Assembly (NCBI RefSeq): GCF_022878925.1
Contig: NZ_CP084632.1
Location: 1-64,000, forward strand
From: Caballeronia sp. TF1N1
Lineage (GTDB): Bacteria; Pseudomonadota; Gammaproteobacteria; Burkholderiales; Burkholderiaceae
DNA: 64,000 nt
Reading direction: 5' to 3'
In this document: positions 1 through 9,566 of the stretch, piece by piece
Layout of the letters: every line of letters starts with the position of its first letter
How positions within the stretch are numbered: the first letter of the stretch is position 1
Translations under genes and position numbers: made by a program
Notes under the pieces: generated by a model
What the model was told of the DNA's origin: nothing
Seen by the model: only the letters and a program-made list of their open reading frames with translations
Database searches by the model: none

Positions 1-1263
1 GCTGATGGCTTCATGGACTTCCTGTTCAGCCCTGAGAAAGAGATCCGCATCTCCGGTCCCGGTGGTGTGGGCAAGACTTATCTCATGTCGCATCTGATCG
101 ACCAGGTAATGCCGAGTTATCTGAACACCTGCAAGATGATCGACGTGAAGCCCGAATACAACGAAGTGGTGATGACCGCCACGACGAACAAGGCGGCCGA
201 AGTGTTGGCCGAGGCCACCAAGCGGCCGACTTCGACCATTCACTCCTTCATGAATCTGGTGATCAAGGAGAACTACACCACCGGCCGGACATATCTGGAC
301 CGGGGTAAGGGATGGGTCATTCACAGCCGCAAGATCATCTTCATCGACGAAGCCTCGATGATCGACACGGAGCTGCTCACACTCATCCGGGAAGGCACGA
401 TCAATTGCAAGATCGTCTTCGTGGGCGATGACCGACAGCTCAACCCGGTAATGGAATCGGTGTCTCCCGTCTATGGGCCGCACGCCAAGACCAATTTCTT
501 CGAGCTGACCGAGCAGATGCGGACCAACAATCCGGACCTGCAACGCACCAATTCACAGCTTCGCCAGACGGTGAAGGACGGCAAGTTTCTGCCGATCAAG
601 ATCGTGCCGGGTGTCATCGACCTGCTCGACTCCGATCAGATGGAGGCGGAGATTGCAGCGACCTTCAAGCAGCAGACTTTCGACAGCCGAATCCTCTGCT
701 ACACGAACAACCGCGTGAAGCTCTACAACCAGCACATCCGGGATCTCCGGGGACTGGGCGAGGACTTCACCGTCGGCGAGTTTCTGGTCAACAACGGCGG
801 CTGCATCCTGAAGAACGGCACGATGCACGCCGAAGAGGAAGTCGAGATCAAGCAGTTGAGCGCGACCAGCGAATGGGTGGAGATCAACGAAGGGGATGCC
901 CAGCTCGAATGTGTTCGTGCGGAGCTGCAAAACCGCTACAACGAGATCTACCAGGACGTGATGATTCCAGTGGACCGGGATCACTACGACAGCCTTCTGA
1001 AGTATTACAAGGCACGCAAGGACTGGCGCATTTACTACGGGCTGAAGAACGGGTTTCCCGATCTTCGCCAGCGTGATGCGGCCACGACTCACAAGGCCCA
1101 GGGCAGCACCTATGAAACGGTGTTCATCGACCTGGGTGACCTGTCCACCTGTCGCAACCCCGATCAAGCAGCTCGCCTGCTGTATGTGGCCTTCTCTCGT
1201 GCGCGCCGCCGTGTCGTCTGTTATGGCGATCTGGCGTCCAAGTTTGGAGGCTTAACCACCTAA
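1..1263 (+). CDS. SF1 DNA helicase, Dda/RecD-like (5' end cut by window edge)
   Basis: ATP-dependent DNA helicase of superfamily 1, expected to unwind the phage replication fork. The frame is open to base 1 and the first visible ATG (13) lies only about 13 residues before the P-loop, so the true start is probably upstream of the window. Visible motifs in order: Walker A GPGGVGKT, Walker B region with FIDEAS, motif III with FVGDDRQL, LTEQMR, then near the C-terminus TTHKAQGST and YVAFSRARR (motifs V/VI). It corresponds in position to the N4 helicase that precedes the DNA polymerase gene. It heads a + strand run of replication genes and is followed after 17 bases by the next gene. Family assignment is secure; the exact role is inferred from N4. 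Confidence 0.88.
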   Translation, partial: ADGFMDFLFSPEKEIRISGPGGVGKTYLMSHLIDQVMPSYLNTCKMIDVKPEYNEVVMTATTNKAAEVLAEATKRPTSTIHSFMNLVIKENYTTGRTYLDRGKGWVIHSRKIIFIDEASMIDTELLTLIREGTINCKIVFVGDDRQLNPVMESVSPVYGPHAKTNFFELTEQMRTNNPDLQRTNSQLRQTVKDGKFLPIKIVPGVIDLLDSDQMEAEIAATFKQQTFDSRILCYTNNRVKLYNQHIRDLRGLGEDFTVGEFLVNNGGCILKNGTMHAEEEVEIKQLSATSEWVEINEGDAQLECVRAELQNRYNEIYQDVMIPVDRDHYDSLLKYYKARKDWRIYYGLKNGFPDLRQRDAATTHKAQGSTYETVFIDLGDLSTCRNPDQAARLLYVAFSRARRRVVCYGDLASKFGGLTT

Positions 1264-1280
1264 CTTGAGCCAGAGAGGAA

Positions 1281-1823
1281 ATGATGCCCCGCCGTGGACC
1301 GCCCCCGACGACACCCGAGAACGCGCTGTCGAAATTCATCGACGGAGTACTCGGCCAGATGTTAGCCGCTGAAAATCGCCGCCTGCAAACCGCCATCGAC
1401 AAGATGGTTGAACGGCAAGAAGAAATTGTGTCGAGCAATGGCGTGCTTGCATTTGCCTACAAGGGCACGGTGTATCGCTCGGTGCGGGCGTTCGCCATTC
1501 CGCAGAACAAGCGTTATCCGTCGCTGCATTTGTCGCTGTGGTCGGACATGGAGACGTTACTGGCCGACAAGGTCTATATCGACCGTGATCGTCAGACCAT
1601 CAATCAGATGCTCTACAAGTGCCTGAACGGTTTCAAAGACACGCAAGATTTTCGCAACCGTCTGCCTGAAGTGCTCGTGGGTTACCTCGACGGGCCGTCA
1701 CGGCAGATCCCCCGGACTGTTCCTTTCGAGGAGGCCGTATGTCTGGACGAACGAGACATGAAGATGTACCAGCGGATCCTGCCGAGGATCGAGCTGTATG
1801 CAGTCAGTCGATTGATTTACTGA
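1281..1823 (+). CDS. Conserved N4-like hypothetical protein between helicase and DNA polymerase
   Basis: A 180-residue soluble protein of unrecognised function. The start ATG follows a good Shine-Dalgarno (GAGAGGAA), and a second in-frame ATG comes directly after it. No signal peptide, membrane segment or catalytic motif is visible; the N-terminus is proline-rich and a short helical region with repeated acidic and basic residues follows. It sits between helicase and DNA polymerase, as one small gene does in N4, and ends 17 bases before the polymerase start. Co-transcription with both is likely. The function should be regarded as unknown, possibly a replication accessory factor by position only. 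Confidence 0.7.
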   Translation: MMPRRGPPPTTPENALSKFIDGVLGQMLAAENRRLQTAIDKMVERQEEIVSSNGVLAFAYKGTVYRSVRAFAIPQNKRYPSLHLSLWSDMETLLADKVYIDRDRQTINQMLYKCLNGFKDTQDFRNRLPEVLVGYLDGPSRQIPRTVPFEEAVCLDERDMKMYQRILPRIELYAVSRLIY

Positions 1824-1840
1824 AGAAGGAAGTTCACGCC

Positions 1841-4498
1841 ATGCGCCACCACGTCTGGGAGCAACAGCCCACCTACCCCGTCTGCCTCTTGGTCGGACAG
1901 ATCCAGGTCAGCGAGATCGAGCGGATCTACTTTCCCTCTGGCTCGAAGGTGGACAAGGAAGACGTGATGGTGCTGGACCTGCACTTCACCGGCAAGAAGA
2001 CGCCGGTGGGCGAGATGAAGCGCTACATCAACGAGCAGTTGCAGGAAGTCATCGACGACAACAAGTGCCAGTACATTCTGGTGGCCGATGCGGGCTACTT
2101 CAAGCTGCTCACCGGCGAGAGCAAGGCCGATGCGAATCTGGGCTACGTCCTAGATTCCAAGTTTGGACCCCAAAAGGTGGTCTACATTCCGTCGCACAAG
2201 ACCGCGTTCCATGACCCGAAGGGTTGTCGGGACCGAGTCGGGCAAGCCATGGATGCACTCGTGGGGCACGTGACAGGCGCTTACTATAAGCCTGGATATG
2301 GCCTCATCAAGTTCGCGGATTATCCCGACACCGACGAAGAAATCGCCGCCTGGCTCGACCGCATCCTGGACATGCACGTGCCCATCACGGTGGACATCGA
2401 GACGTTCAGTCTTAAGCACTACAGTGCCGGGATCGGAACGATCACGCTCTGCTGGAACCAGGGAGAAGGAATCGCCTTCCCGGTCGATTACGTCCCCATC
2501 GAGGGGGCCACCGCTGCGCCGTTCGGCGTTCAGGTGCGCAATGAACGGCGACGTGAGTTGCTCAGGTACTTCTTTGAGCAGCTTGGTGAGCGTGCGATCT
2601 ACCATCGGATTGCCTTTGACGTGTATGTGTTGATTTATCAACTCTACATGAAAGACATCACCGACACGGAAGGTTTGCTCCTAGGCATGAAGGTCATGCT
2701 CCGGAACTGGGACTGCTCGCTGCTCGTCACGTACTTTGCGACGAATTCCTGTGCCGGTAACGATCTGAGTTTGAAGACGCAGGCACAGGCATTCGCCGGC
2801 AACTACGCGCAGGACGAGATCGAGGACATCACCAAGATCCCACTGTCGCAGTTGCTGGAGTACAACCTGATCGACGGACTGTCCACCTGGTACACGTATG
2901 ACAAGCACTATCCGACCATGGTGTCGGACAACCAGCTCGACATCTACGAGAGCCTGTTCAAGCCCGGCATCAAGGACATCATCCAGATGCAGTTGACGGG
3001 CATGCCCGTCTACATGCCGGCCGTCGATGAAGTGGCGACCGCATTGCAGGCCGTCTACGACGATGTGATGTTGCGCCTGGCTGGCACGAACGTGATTGCC
3101 AAGTTCGAGTACCGGTTGAAGGAAAAGTACATCGAGAAGAAGCACGCTGAGTGGAAGAAGAAACGCATCACGCTGGCCGAAGTGCCGGATGAGGTGGTCT
3201 TCAATCCTCGGAGCAATCCGCAGATGCAGGACTTGCTGTATGGCATGTTGGGCTTGCCAGTCATTGCGCACACCAAAACAGGACTTCCCTCCTGTGACGG
3301 TGACACGATTGAGAAGCTGCGCAACCATACGAAAGATGCGGACGTGCTCGACATGCTGGCGGCGTTGCAGGACCACGCAGCGGTGGACAAGATTCTGACG
3401 AGCTTCATCCCGGCGCTGAAGAATGCGCAACGGGGACCGGACGGCTGGTGGTATCTGTTCGGCAACTACAACCTGGGCGGCACGGTCTCGGGCCGACTCA
3501 GCTCGAACGATCCGAACATGCAGAATCTGCCGGCCAACGTCGCCATGGCGATCTCGGCAGCGCTTCTGGCCGCCTATCCGGTGCTGGCCAAGTTCGTGAA
3601 GAAGGGCAAGCTGTCTCTGGGCAAGCTGATCAAGTATTGCTTCCAGGCGCCGCCTGGATGGATCTTCTGTGGACTGGACTTCGCCTCGCTTGAGGACCGC
3701 ATCAGTGCGCTCACGACCAAGGATCCGAACAAGCTGAAGGTGTACACCGACGGCTACGACGGACACTGTCTGCGTTCCTATGCGTATTTCCCGGAGAAGA
3801 TGCCGGACATCGACCCCAACTCGGTGGCCAGCATCAACTCCATCGAGGTGAAGTACAAGGACTACCGGCAAGACTCGAAGGCACCGACCTTTGCCCTGAC
3901 CTATCAGGGCACCTTCTCGACGCTCATGAAGAACTGTGGCTTCTCGCTCACGCTCGCCATGTCCATCGAGGCGGCCTACAAGTCGCTCTACCACGTGTCG
4001 ATCAAGTGGGTGCAGGACAAGCTCGACCAGGCGGCCAAGGATGGCTACGTCACGGCGGCCTTCGGGCTGCGGGTGCGTACTCCTCGTCTGGCTCAGGTGA
4101 TCCGGGGCACGAGCAAGACGCCCAGGGAAGCCGAGGCCGAAGGCCGCACGGCCGGCAATGCGCTTGGCCAGAGCTGGTGTCTGCTCAATACGCGTGCCTG
4201 CATGGAGTTCATGGGCAAGGTGCGGCAGTCGCAATACCGTCTGGACATTCGGCCGGTCTCGCACATCCACGATGCGCAGTATTACCTGGTCCGGGAGGAT
4301 CTGGGTGCGCTCGCCTACATGAACAAGCACCTGGTGAAGGCCGTGCAGTGGCAGGACCACCCAGACATCTGGCACGACGAGGTCAAGCTCGGTGGCGAAC
4401 TGTCGGTGTTTTTCCCGAGCTGGGCGGACGAGATCGGTATCCCGAACGGCGTCGGGGAGGAAGAAATTGCGGACATTTTGACCGCAGAGCCAGCCTAG
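1841..4498 (+). CDS. Family A DNA polymerase (N4-like, with 3'-5' exonuclease domain)
   Basis: Replicative DNA polymerase of the Pol I family, 885 residues from the chosen start. The open frame runs upstream to 1739 inside the preceding gene. The ATG at 1841 is preferred because it follows that gene's stop and has GAAGAAGGAAG just upstream. The exonuclease motif DIE is near residue 185. Polymerase motif A is GLDFASLEDR with the metal Asp near 613. Motif B is the stretch with RQDSKAPTFALTYQG. Motif C is HIHDAQY with Asp near 811. Motif C reads HDA rather than the usual HDE of Pol I and T7. No 5'-3' exonuclease domain is present, as expected for a phage enzyme. It is followed by a 126-base gap holding a candidate promoter motif. 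Confidence 0.93.
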   Translation: MRHHVWEQQPTYPVCLLVGQIQVSEIERIYFPSGSKVDKEDVMVLDLHFTGKKTPVGEMKRYINEQLQEVIDDNKCQYILVADAGYFKLLTGESKADANLGYVLDSKFGPQKVVYIPSHKTAFHDPKGCRDRVGQAMDALVGHVTGAYYKPGYGLIKFADYPDTDEEIAAWLDRILDMHVPITVDIETFSLKHYSAGIGTITLCWNQGEGIAFPVDYVPIEGATAAPFGVQVRNERRRELLRYFFEQLGERAIYHRIAFDVYVLIYQLYMKDITDTEGLLLGMKVMLRNWDCSLLVTYFATNSCAGNDLSLKTQAQAFAGNYAQDEIEDITKIPLSQLLEYNLIDGLSTWYTYDKHYPTMVSDNQLDIYESLFKPGIKDIIQMQLTGMPVYMPAVDEVATALQAVYDDVMLRLAGTNVIAKFEYRLKEKYIEKKHAEWKKKRITLAEVPDEVVFNPRSNPQMQDLLYGMLGLPVIAHTKTGLPSCDGDTIEKLRNHTKDADVLDMLAALQDHAAVDKILTSFIPALKNAQRGPDGWWYLFGNYNLGGTVSGRLSSNDPNMQNLPANVAMAISAALLAAYPVLAKFVKKGKLSLGKLIKYCFQAPPGWIFCGLDFASLEDRISALTTKDPNKLKVYTDGYDGHCLRSYAYFPEKMPDIDPNSVASINSIEVKYKDYRQDSKAPTFALTYQGTFSTLMKNCGFSLTLAMSIEAAYKSLYHVSIKWVQDKLDQAAKDGYVTAAFGLRVRTPRLAQVIRGTSKTPREAEAEGRTAGNALGQSWCLLNTRACMEFMGKVRQSQYRLDIRPVSHIHDAQYYLVREDLGALAYMNKHLVKAVQWQDHPDIWHDEVKLGGELSVFFPSWADEIGIPNGVGEEEIADILTAEPA

Positions 4499-4557
4499 TT
4501 TCTTGGGGTTTCGTTAACTGCTAGACACCTCCGAATCAGTCCTTTATCATCCATCCA

Positions 4558-4575
4558 TTAGATATAAGTTTGAGG
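4558..4575 (+). promoter_or_regulatory. 18-bp dispersed regulatory motif TTAGATATAAGTTTGAGG
   Basis: This lies in the only sizeable gap of the replication operon, 50 bases before the ATG at 4625. The identical 18-mer occurs inverted at 54372-54389, and related copies lie at 23088, 50271, 53115 and near 59028, all intergenic. It may be a middle (RNAP2) promoter or an operator; which one is inference. Confidence 0.45.
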
Positions 4576-4624
4576 AGGGCAGCCAACCAGGTGCTCCCCT
4601 TCTTTCCCTTTATAAGAGGCCCAC

Positions 4625-4993
4625 ATGAAAGCAACCGTGCAAAACGGCAAGCGTTTCCATTTCCTCGTCGCAGCAGAAATCACCTTCGTCGTGCTCGACG
4701 AAAAGAATCAACCGTTGGGCGATCCGACGTTTGCTCGCGTGAACGGCCGCATTACTGCCAAGGAAGACCGCATCGGCGTCGCTCAGCTCAGCCGTGCGAA
4801 TACCGAAGTGCAGATGGTCCTGAAGAGCAAGATGGGCGACGAGGCGTTCGCTCAGATTCAGATCATCGACGTGGTGTTCCAAAACTTCATGCTGCTCGGC
4901 TTCATGACCGAGGAGGAGTTCCAGAAGCGCCCGCTCGCCAGCAAGAAAACGGCGCTGGAGCTGATCAAGTCGGCCGAGGCCACACTGCAATGA
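4625..4993 (+). CDS. Small N4-like hypothetical protein
   Basis: A 122-residue protein with no recognised family. The sequence is a mixed alpha/beta type with no Cys pairs, signal peptide or membrane segment; the C-terminal third (FMTEEEFQKRPLASKKTALE) looks helical. The ATG follows a purine-rich stretch (ATAAGAGGCCCAC). Its stop overlaps the start of the next gene as ATGA, implying translational coupling. It is the first gene after the 18-bp regulatory motif, so it may open a separate middle transcription unit containing the nuclease, primase, ATPase and SSB genes. Confidence 0.7.
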   Translation: MKATVQNGKRFHFLVAAEITFVVLDEKNQPLGDPTFARVNGRITAKEDRIGVAQLSRANTEVQMVLKSKMGDEAFAQIQIIDVVFQNFMLLGFMTEEEFQKRPLASKKTALELIKSAEATLQ

Positions 4994-5508
4994 GCCAGGG
5001 GAAAGAACTCGAATCCTCGGGCGGCCGAGTGAACTATTACCTGGCCCAAGTGGATCACCCGCAGCGTGAAGACCAGCCGCCGTACCGTGCCGAATGCGAG
5101 GACATCATCGACGCACTCGGCATGACGTTCGACGAGGGCAACATCTTCCGCGAACTGTGGCGCTCGGCCAATGAGCGCACCCACGGCAAGGGCAAGGTCG
5201 GCAACACGCCGCTACGAGCTGCGCAGAAGTGCGTGCATTACTCGGGCCGGCTGTTGAAGAAGGCCCAACGTGCGGCGACGGTATCCGATACGGAAATCAT
5301 CGAGATGGCGAAGCCCGGCCCGAACGATCCGTATGGTGAGTGTGGCTGGCGCAACCATGACGGTCATCGTGTTGCACCTCCCGGACTGTGGGCAGAGGAC
5401 CGCGTTGACGCTGTGTATCACAACAACGTGGAACTGTTCAATACCCGTGCGGTGAAAGTGAACTGGCACCAAGTCAAGCGCTGGCGCCATACGCCGAAGC
5501 CCGACTGA
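4990..5508 (+). CDS. DUF3310-like phage protein
   Basis: A 172-residue protein. The core ECEDIIDALGMTFDEGNIFR-ELWR resembles the DUF3310 signature seen in many phage proteins (typically a Cys/Asp-containing helix followed by GLxFxLGNxxKYIWR). The family has no firmly established function; some members are annotated as nucleotide-metabolism proteins without proof. The open frame continues upstream to 4570 through the previous gene, but the ATG at 4990 overlaps the previous stop (ATGA) and is the natural start. The C-terminal half is extra relative to the short DUF3310 proteins and contains a basic tail (VKRWRHTPKPD). The N-terminal codons contain one copy of the dispersed GAGCCAGGGG motif. Confidence 0.65.
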   Translation: MSQGKELESSGGRVNYYLAQVDHPQREDQPPYRAECEDIIDALGMTFDEGNIFRELWRSANERTHGKGKVGNTPLRAAQKCVHYSGRLLKKAQRAATVSDTEIIEMAKPGPNDPYGECGWRNHDGHRVAPPGLWAEDRVDAVYHNNVELFNTRAVKVNWHQVKRWRHTPKPD

Positions 5509-5558
5509 TTTTCTTTCCCTGGTTCCCGCTTCTTCCCATTCATCATTGAGGACTCCTC

Positions 5559-6539
5559 ATGCTCGTCACCAACAATAACGATGTCTCGCTGCCCATGGCA
5601 GTGTGGCTTCTGCATGACGAGTACGACTATCAGCACGAAGAGAACTACATCAGCGCCACTCGCCTGATGCGCCCGCTTCGTCACCTCGTACTCCCGCACC
5701 GGATTCCTCCGGAGCAAAAGGTGCAGCCCGACGTGTCGGACTACATCGCCAGCTCGCTGGGCAAGGCCATTCACGATTCCATCGAGAAAGCCTGGACCAA
5801 GGGCTACGCCGAGAGCCTGAAGTTGCTGGGCTACACGGACGCGGTGATTGATCGCATCCGCATCAACCCGGAGACGGTCAAGGACGGTGACATCCCGATC
5901 TATTTGGAGCAGCGCGCCAAAAAGCAGGTCGTGGTCAACGGGCGCATGTACACCGTCGGCGGCAAGTTCGACATGGTGGCCGAAGGCATCGTGCAGGACT
6001 ACAAGAGCACGTCCGTCTGGACGTGGATCTATGGCGGCAAGGACGACGACTACCGCTTGCAGGGTTCGCTTTATCGCTGGCTGAACCCCGAGAAGATCAC
6101 CGAGGACTTCATCCGCATCAACTTCCTGTTCACGGACTGGAGTAGCGCGGACTCGAAGACCAACCCGAAATACCCGCCGCAGCGAGTCGCCTACAAAGAC
6201 GTGCCATTGCTTTCTCTCGAAGAGACGGACGCGTGGGTCACGTGGAAGCTCTCGCTGATCCAGAAGTATTGGAACACGCCCGAGAAAGACCTTCCGGAAT
6301 GCACGGAAGACGAACTCTGGCGCTCGGCACCGAAGTTCAAGTATTACAGCGACCCCACCAAGACCTCGGGGAAATCGACCAAGAATTTCGATGCGCTTCA
6401 CGAAGCGAATCAGTTCTGGAAGGTCGATAAGGGAGGCAAGGGAATTGTCATCACGGTGCCGGGCGAAGTGAAACGCTGCTCGTACTGTGAGTCATTCAAT
6501 GTCTGCACACAGAAGGACCGCTACCTGAAAACGCCATGA
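5559..6539 (+). CDS. PD-(D/E)XK nuclease, RecB/Cas4-like
   Basis: Predicted nuclease of 326 residues acting in DNA replication or recombination. The catalytic signature is GGKFDMV with Asp138 followed by Gln-Asp147-Tyr-Lys149, i.e. the D...(D/E)xK arrangement. An upstream GKAIHDS carries the His often found at the start of RecB-type domains. Near the C-terminus CSYCESFNVC gives three closely spaced Cys that could bind metal or an Fe-S cluster, as in Cas4/AddB-type relatives, but a fourth Cys is not obvious. N4-like phages carry a gene of this type just before the primase gene. The stop overlaps the next start (ATGA), so the two are probably translated as a pair. Confidence 0.82.
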   Translation: MLVTNNNDVSLPMAVWLLHDEYDYQHEENYISATRLMRPLRHLVLPHRIPPEQKVQPDVSDYIASSLGKAIHDSIEKAWTKGYAESLKLLGYTDAVIDRIRINPETVKDGDIPIYLEQRAKKQVVVNGRMYTVGGKFDMVAEGIVQDYKSTSVWTWIYGGKDDDYRLQGSLYRWLNPEKITEDFIRINFLFTDWSSADSKTNPKYPPQRVAYKDVPLLSLEETDAWVTWKLSLIQKYWNTPEKDLPECTEDELWRSAPKFKYYSDPTKTSGKSTKNFDALHEANQFWKVDKGGKGIVITVPGEVKRCSYCESFNVCTQKDRYLKTP

Positions 6540-8713
6540 TTGATCTCACCGGAGTTACCCACCACCCGGCCATCGAAGAGATGGTCGATGTGCTCTGCAA
6601 TAAAACGCAGAACACGGATCGCGGATTCTTCCGCACTGAAGTTGCCTACTTCCTGGGCAAGCTCGCCAGCAACATGCGAGCGACGATTGTCACGAAAGAC
6701 CGTGGTGAAATTCCGGTGAACATCTACGCACTGGCACTCGCCACGTCGGGCTACGGCAAGGGCCACTCGGTCAACATCGTCGAGAACGAATTCATGGCCG
6801 GCTTCAAAGAGCGGTTCATGGAAGACACGATGGCCGTGATCGCCGACAAGCATCTGTGGACCATCGCCAACAACCGGGCTGTGCGCAACGCTTCCGACCC
6901 GAACGAAGAGTTCGAGGCGGTCAAGGGCGAGTACACGCGTGCGGGGCACTACGCCTTCACGTTCGACTCAGGCACGGTGCCGGCTGTCAAGCAGTTGCGC
7001 AACAAGCTGATCCTCGCGCAGGCAGGCTCGATCAATCTTCAGATCGACGAGATCGGGTCCAACCTGATCAAGGAAGTCGAAGTGTTGAACCTGTTTCTGG
7101 AGCTATACGACCAGGGGCTGGTCAAGCAGAAACTTACCAAGAACACGGCGGAAAACACCCGTGGGCAGGAAATGGACGGCAAGACGCCGACCAACATGCT
7201 GCTCTTCGGTACGCCTTCCAAGCTGCTCGACGGCTCCATCACCGAGGATGCTTTCTACTCGATGCTGGAGACGGGCTATGCACGGCGGTGCCTGTTCGGG
7301 TGGGGCCATCAGGTCACCAAGCCCGAGACGAAGGAAACGGCTGAAGCGATCTACAAGAAGCTCACCGCCCCCTCGAACGACGTTAACGTGAAGAAGTGGG
7401 CCAACCACTTCCACGACTTGGCGGACCCCGCCATGCACGGCTGGCGCATGGATGTCGAGGAACCGGTGGGCGTGCGTCTGATCCAGTATCGCTTGGCCTG
7501 CGAAGCGGCGGCCGCACTCATGCCCGAGCACGAGGATGTGCGCAAGGCAGAACTAGGCCACCGCTACTGGAAGGCGATCAAGCTCGCCGGTGCCTTGGCG
7601 TTCGTCGATAAGTCGATGACCGTCGAGATGGACCACCTGATGAGCGCCATTCTTCTGACCGAGGAATGCGGCAAGAGCTTCGAGCAGATCCTGAACCGCG
7701 AGAAGGCCTACGTGAAGCTGGCGAAGTACATCGCCACCTGCGGCAAGGAAGTCACGCACGCGGATCTGCACGAGAACCTGCCGTATTACAAGACTGGCCA
7801 GGCGGCACGCAACGAGATGATGACGATGGCCATTGCCCATGGCTACAAGAACCACATCATCATCAAGAAGTCATTCGCCGACGGCATCGAGCTGTTCAGA
7901 GGTGAGACTTTGCAGGAGACCAATCTCGACGAGGTGACGGTCTCCTATGGCGAGCACTGGGCCTACAACTATCTGTCGGAAAAGATCCCGTTCGATCAGT
8001 TGCACGTGCTCACCAACGGCGCGCAGGACGATGGCTCGCCGCTGCACTGGTGCAATCACCGTCTGAAGGATGGCCACCGGGCCGAGGAGAACGTCGTTCC
8101 GGGCTTCAACCTCGTGGTGCTGGATGTCGATGGCGGCGTGTCCCTGGATGTCGTGCATGAGCTGATGAAGGAATACAAGTTCATGACCTACACGACCAAG
8201 CGTCACCAGAAGGATGGTAATGGCGACCGCTTCCGGCTGATCCTGCCGATCAACTATCGGCTGGATCTGTCCTCGGACGAGTACAAGGCCTTCATGAATT
8301 CCATCATGGAGTGGCTGCCGTTCCCGACCGATGAAGCCGCGAACCAGAGAAGCAAGAAGTGGGAGAGCTTCGCGGCCGGCCAGTACCACTACAACATGGA
8401 CGGCGAGATTCTCGACGCCCTGCCCTTCATCCCGAAGACCGCCAAGAACGAGGCGCATAACGAGGAGATGAAGAAGATCGCCTCGATGGACAACCTCGAA
8501 CGGTGGTTTGCGCAGCGCATCGCCACGGGCAATCGCAACAACAACTTGCTCAAGTACGCCATGGCCTTGGTGGACTCGGGGCTGGACCTGTTGCAGGTGA
8601 CCGAAGCGGTGTCCTCGTTCAACGCCAAGCTCAGCAACGGGCTGACGGACGACGAGTTGCGCCAGACGATCTTCGTGTCGGTGGCGAAGCGGTTCAACAA
8701 GAAGGCAGCTTAA
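6536..8713 (+). CDS. N4-type DNA primase
   Basis: A large 725-residue protein matching the N4-like primase by position and sequence character. The N-terminal half has an ATPase-like stretch (ALATSGYGKGHSV, then LQIDEIGSNL as a possible Walker B). The C-terminal half carries features of an archaeo-eukaryotic primase fold: VVLDVDGG (paired Asp for metal binding), then TYTTKRHQ and RFRLILPI. If correct, it makes RNA primers for the phage polymerase and may couple this to an NTPase module. The start overlaps the nuclease stop. In N4 a primase of similar size is required for replication; the domain split described here is read by eye. Confidence 0.78.
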   Translation: MIDLTGVTHHPAIEEMVDVLCNKTQNTDRGFFRTEVAYFLGKLASNMRATIVTKDRGEIPVNIYALALATSGYGKGHSVNIVENEFMAGFKERFMEDTMAVIADKHLWTIANNRAVRNASDPNEEFEAVKGEYTRAGHYAFTFDSGTVPAVKQLRNKLILAQAGSINLQIDEIGSNLIKEVEVLNLFLELYDQGLVKQKLTKNTAENTRGQEMDGKTPTNMLLFGTPSKLLDGSITEDAFYSMLETGYARRCLFGWGHQVTKPETKETAEAIYKKLTAPSNDVNVKKWANHFHDLADPAMHGWRMDVEEPVGVRLIQYRLACEAAAALMPEHEDVRKAELGHRYWKAIKLAGALAFVDKSMTVEMDHLMSAILLTEECGKSFEQILNREKAYVKLAKYIATCGKEVTHADLHENLPYYKTGQAARNEMMTMAIAHGYKNHIIIKKSFADGIELFRGETLQETNLDEVTVSYGEHWAYNYLSEKIPFDQLHVLTNGAQDDGSPLHWCNHRLKDGHRAEENVVPGFNLVVLDVDGGVSLDVVHELMKEYKFMTYTTKRHQKDGNGDRFRLILPINYRLDLSSDEYKAFMNSIMEWLPFPTDEAANQRSKKWESFAAGQYHYNMDGEILDALPFIPKTAKNEAHNEEMKKIASMDNLERWFAQRIATGNRNNNLLKYAMALVDSGLDLLQVTEAVSSFNAKLSNGLTDDELRQTIFVSVAKRFNKKAA

Positions 8714-8779
8714 AGGCACCGCCGATCCTGTTTGTTCGGGGTTGGCGAGGTCTCGCCACGACACTCTCAAGAGGAATTT

Positions 8780-9496
8780 ATGGCTCAGAACAAGAACATT
8801 GTCCTGATCATGGGTAAGCCGAACACGGGGAAAACCACCTCGCTTCGCAACCTGGAGCAGGACGCAATGGTGTACCTCAACGCCGACCTGAAGGAAACCC
8901 CATTCCGGGACCACTTCATGGCCAGCGTCGAAATCGCAGATGCGTATGAAGTTCTCAACCACATCGACGAAATCGAGCAGACAAACGAAGTGAAAGGCGC
9001 CGTGCTGGATACGGTCACCTTCCTGATGTCGATGTTCGAGCGCCAGTACGTGGTAGGCGCAGTCAACACGCAAGCCGCGTGGGGTGCCTACGGCAACTTC
9101 TATCGTGACCTGATCCACAAGATCAAGGCCGGTACGAAGGACTACGCAATCATGGCCCACGAAGACACCATCGTGAACGAAGAAACCTCGACGTTCGAGA
9201 CGAAGGTGCCCATCAAGGGCGCCGTCGGCAAGATCGGCGTGGAGGCGGACTTCACCACCGTCTTGGCCACCAAGCAGATGCCGATCAAGAAGCTCGAAGG
9301 CATCGAGAACGATCTGCTGCACATCACCGACGAGGAGCGCGAAGACGGCGTGAAGTATGTCTTCGCAACTCGCGTCACCAAGGAGACCCAGGGCGGAAAG
9401 ATGCGCTCGGCCATGGGCCTCTGGAAACGCAACGAGCTTTATATCGACAACGATCTGAAGCAAGTGTTTGACCGGCTGAAGTCGTACTACGGCTGA
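8780..9496 (+). CDS. AAA/RecA-fold ATPase, Sak4-like
   Basis: A 238-residue P-loop ATPase. Walker A is GKPNTGKT at residues 12-19, close to the N-terminus; GAVLDT may be Walker B. Proteins of this shape are single-domain RecA-like recombination mediators (Sak4 type) that pair with a phage SSB. The neighbour downstream is the SSB, which supports a role in strand annealing or recombination-dependent replication. The open frame begins at 8732, but the ATG at 8780 has a strong Shine-Dalgarno (AAGAGGAA). The 66-base leader contains a small hairpin GGCGAG-GT-CTCGCC and the sequence CACTCTCAAGAGGA, similar to leaders in the early region. Confidence 0.8.
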   Translation: MAQNKNIVLIMGKPNTGKTTSLRNLEQDAMVYLNADLKETPFRDHFMASVEIADAYEVLNHIDEIEQTNEVKGAVLDTVTFLMSMFERQYVVGAVNTQAAWGAYGNFYRDLIHKIKAGTKDYAIMAHEDTIVNEETSTFETKVPIKGAVGKIGVEADFTTVLATKQMPIKKLEGIENDLLHITDEEREDGVKYVFATRVTKETQGGKMRSAMGLWKRNELYIDNDLKQVFDRLKSYYG

Positions 9497-9566
9497 TCAC
9501 CAACCGAGTTCTCTCTCTACATAAATCGGCGAACTCAAACCTCAACATTTCGAAAAGACACACACC

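Noticed and set aside
2681..4375. 564-codon - strand frame opposite the DNA polymerase
   Set aside because: Mirror frame of a codon-biased gene; composition typical of antisense translation.
7871..9463. 530-codon - strand frame spanning primase and ATPase genes
   Set aside because: Crosses two well-supported + genes and their spacer and lacks any motif; a shadow.
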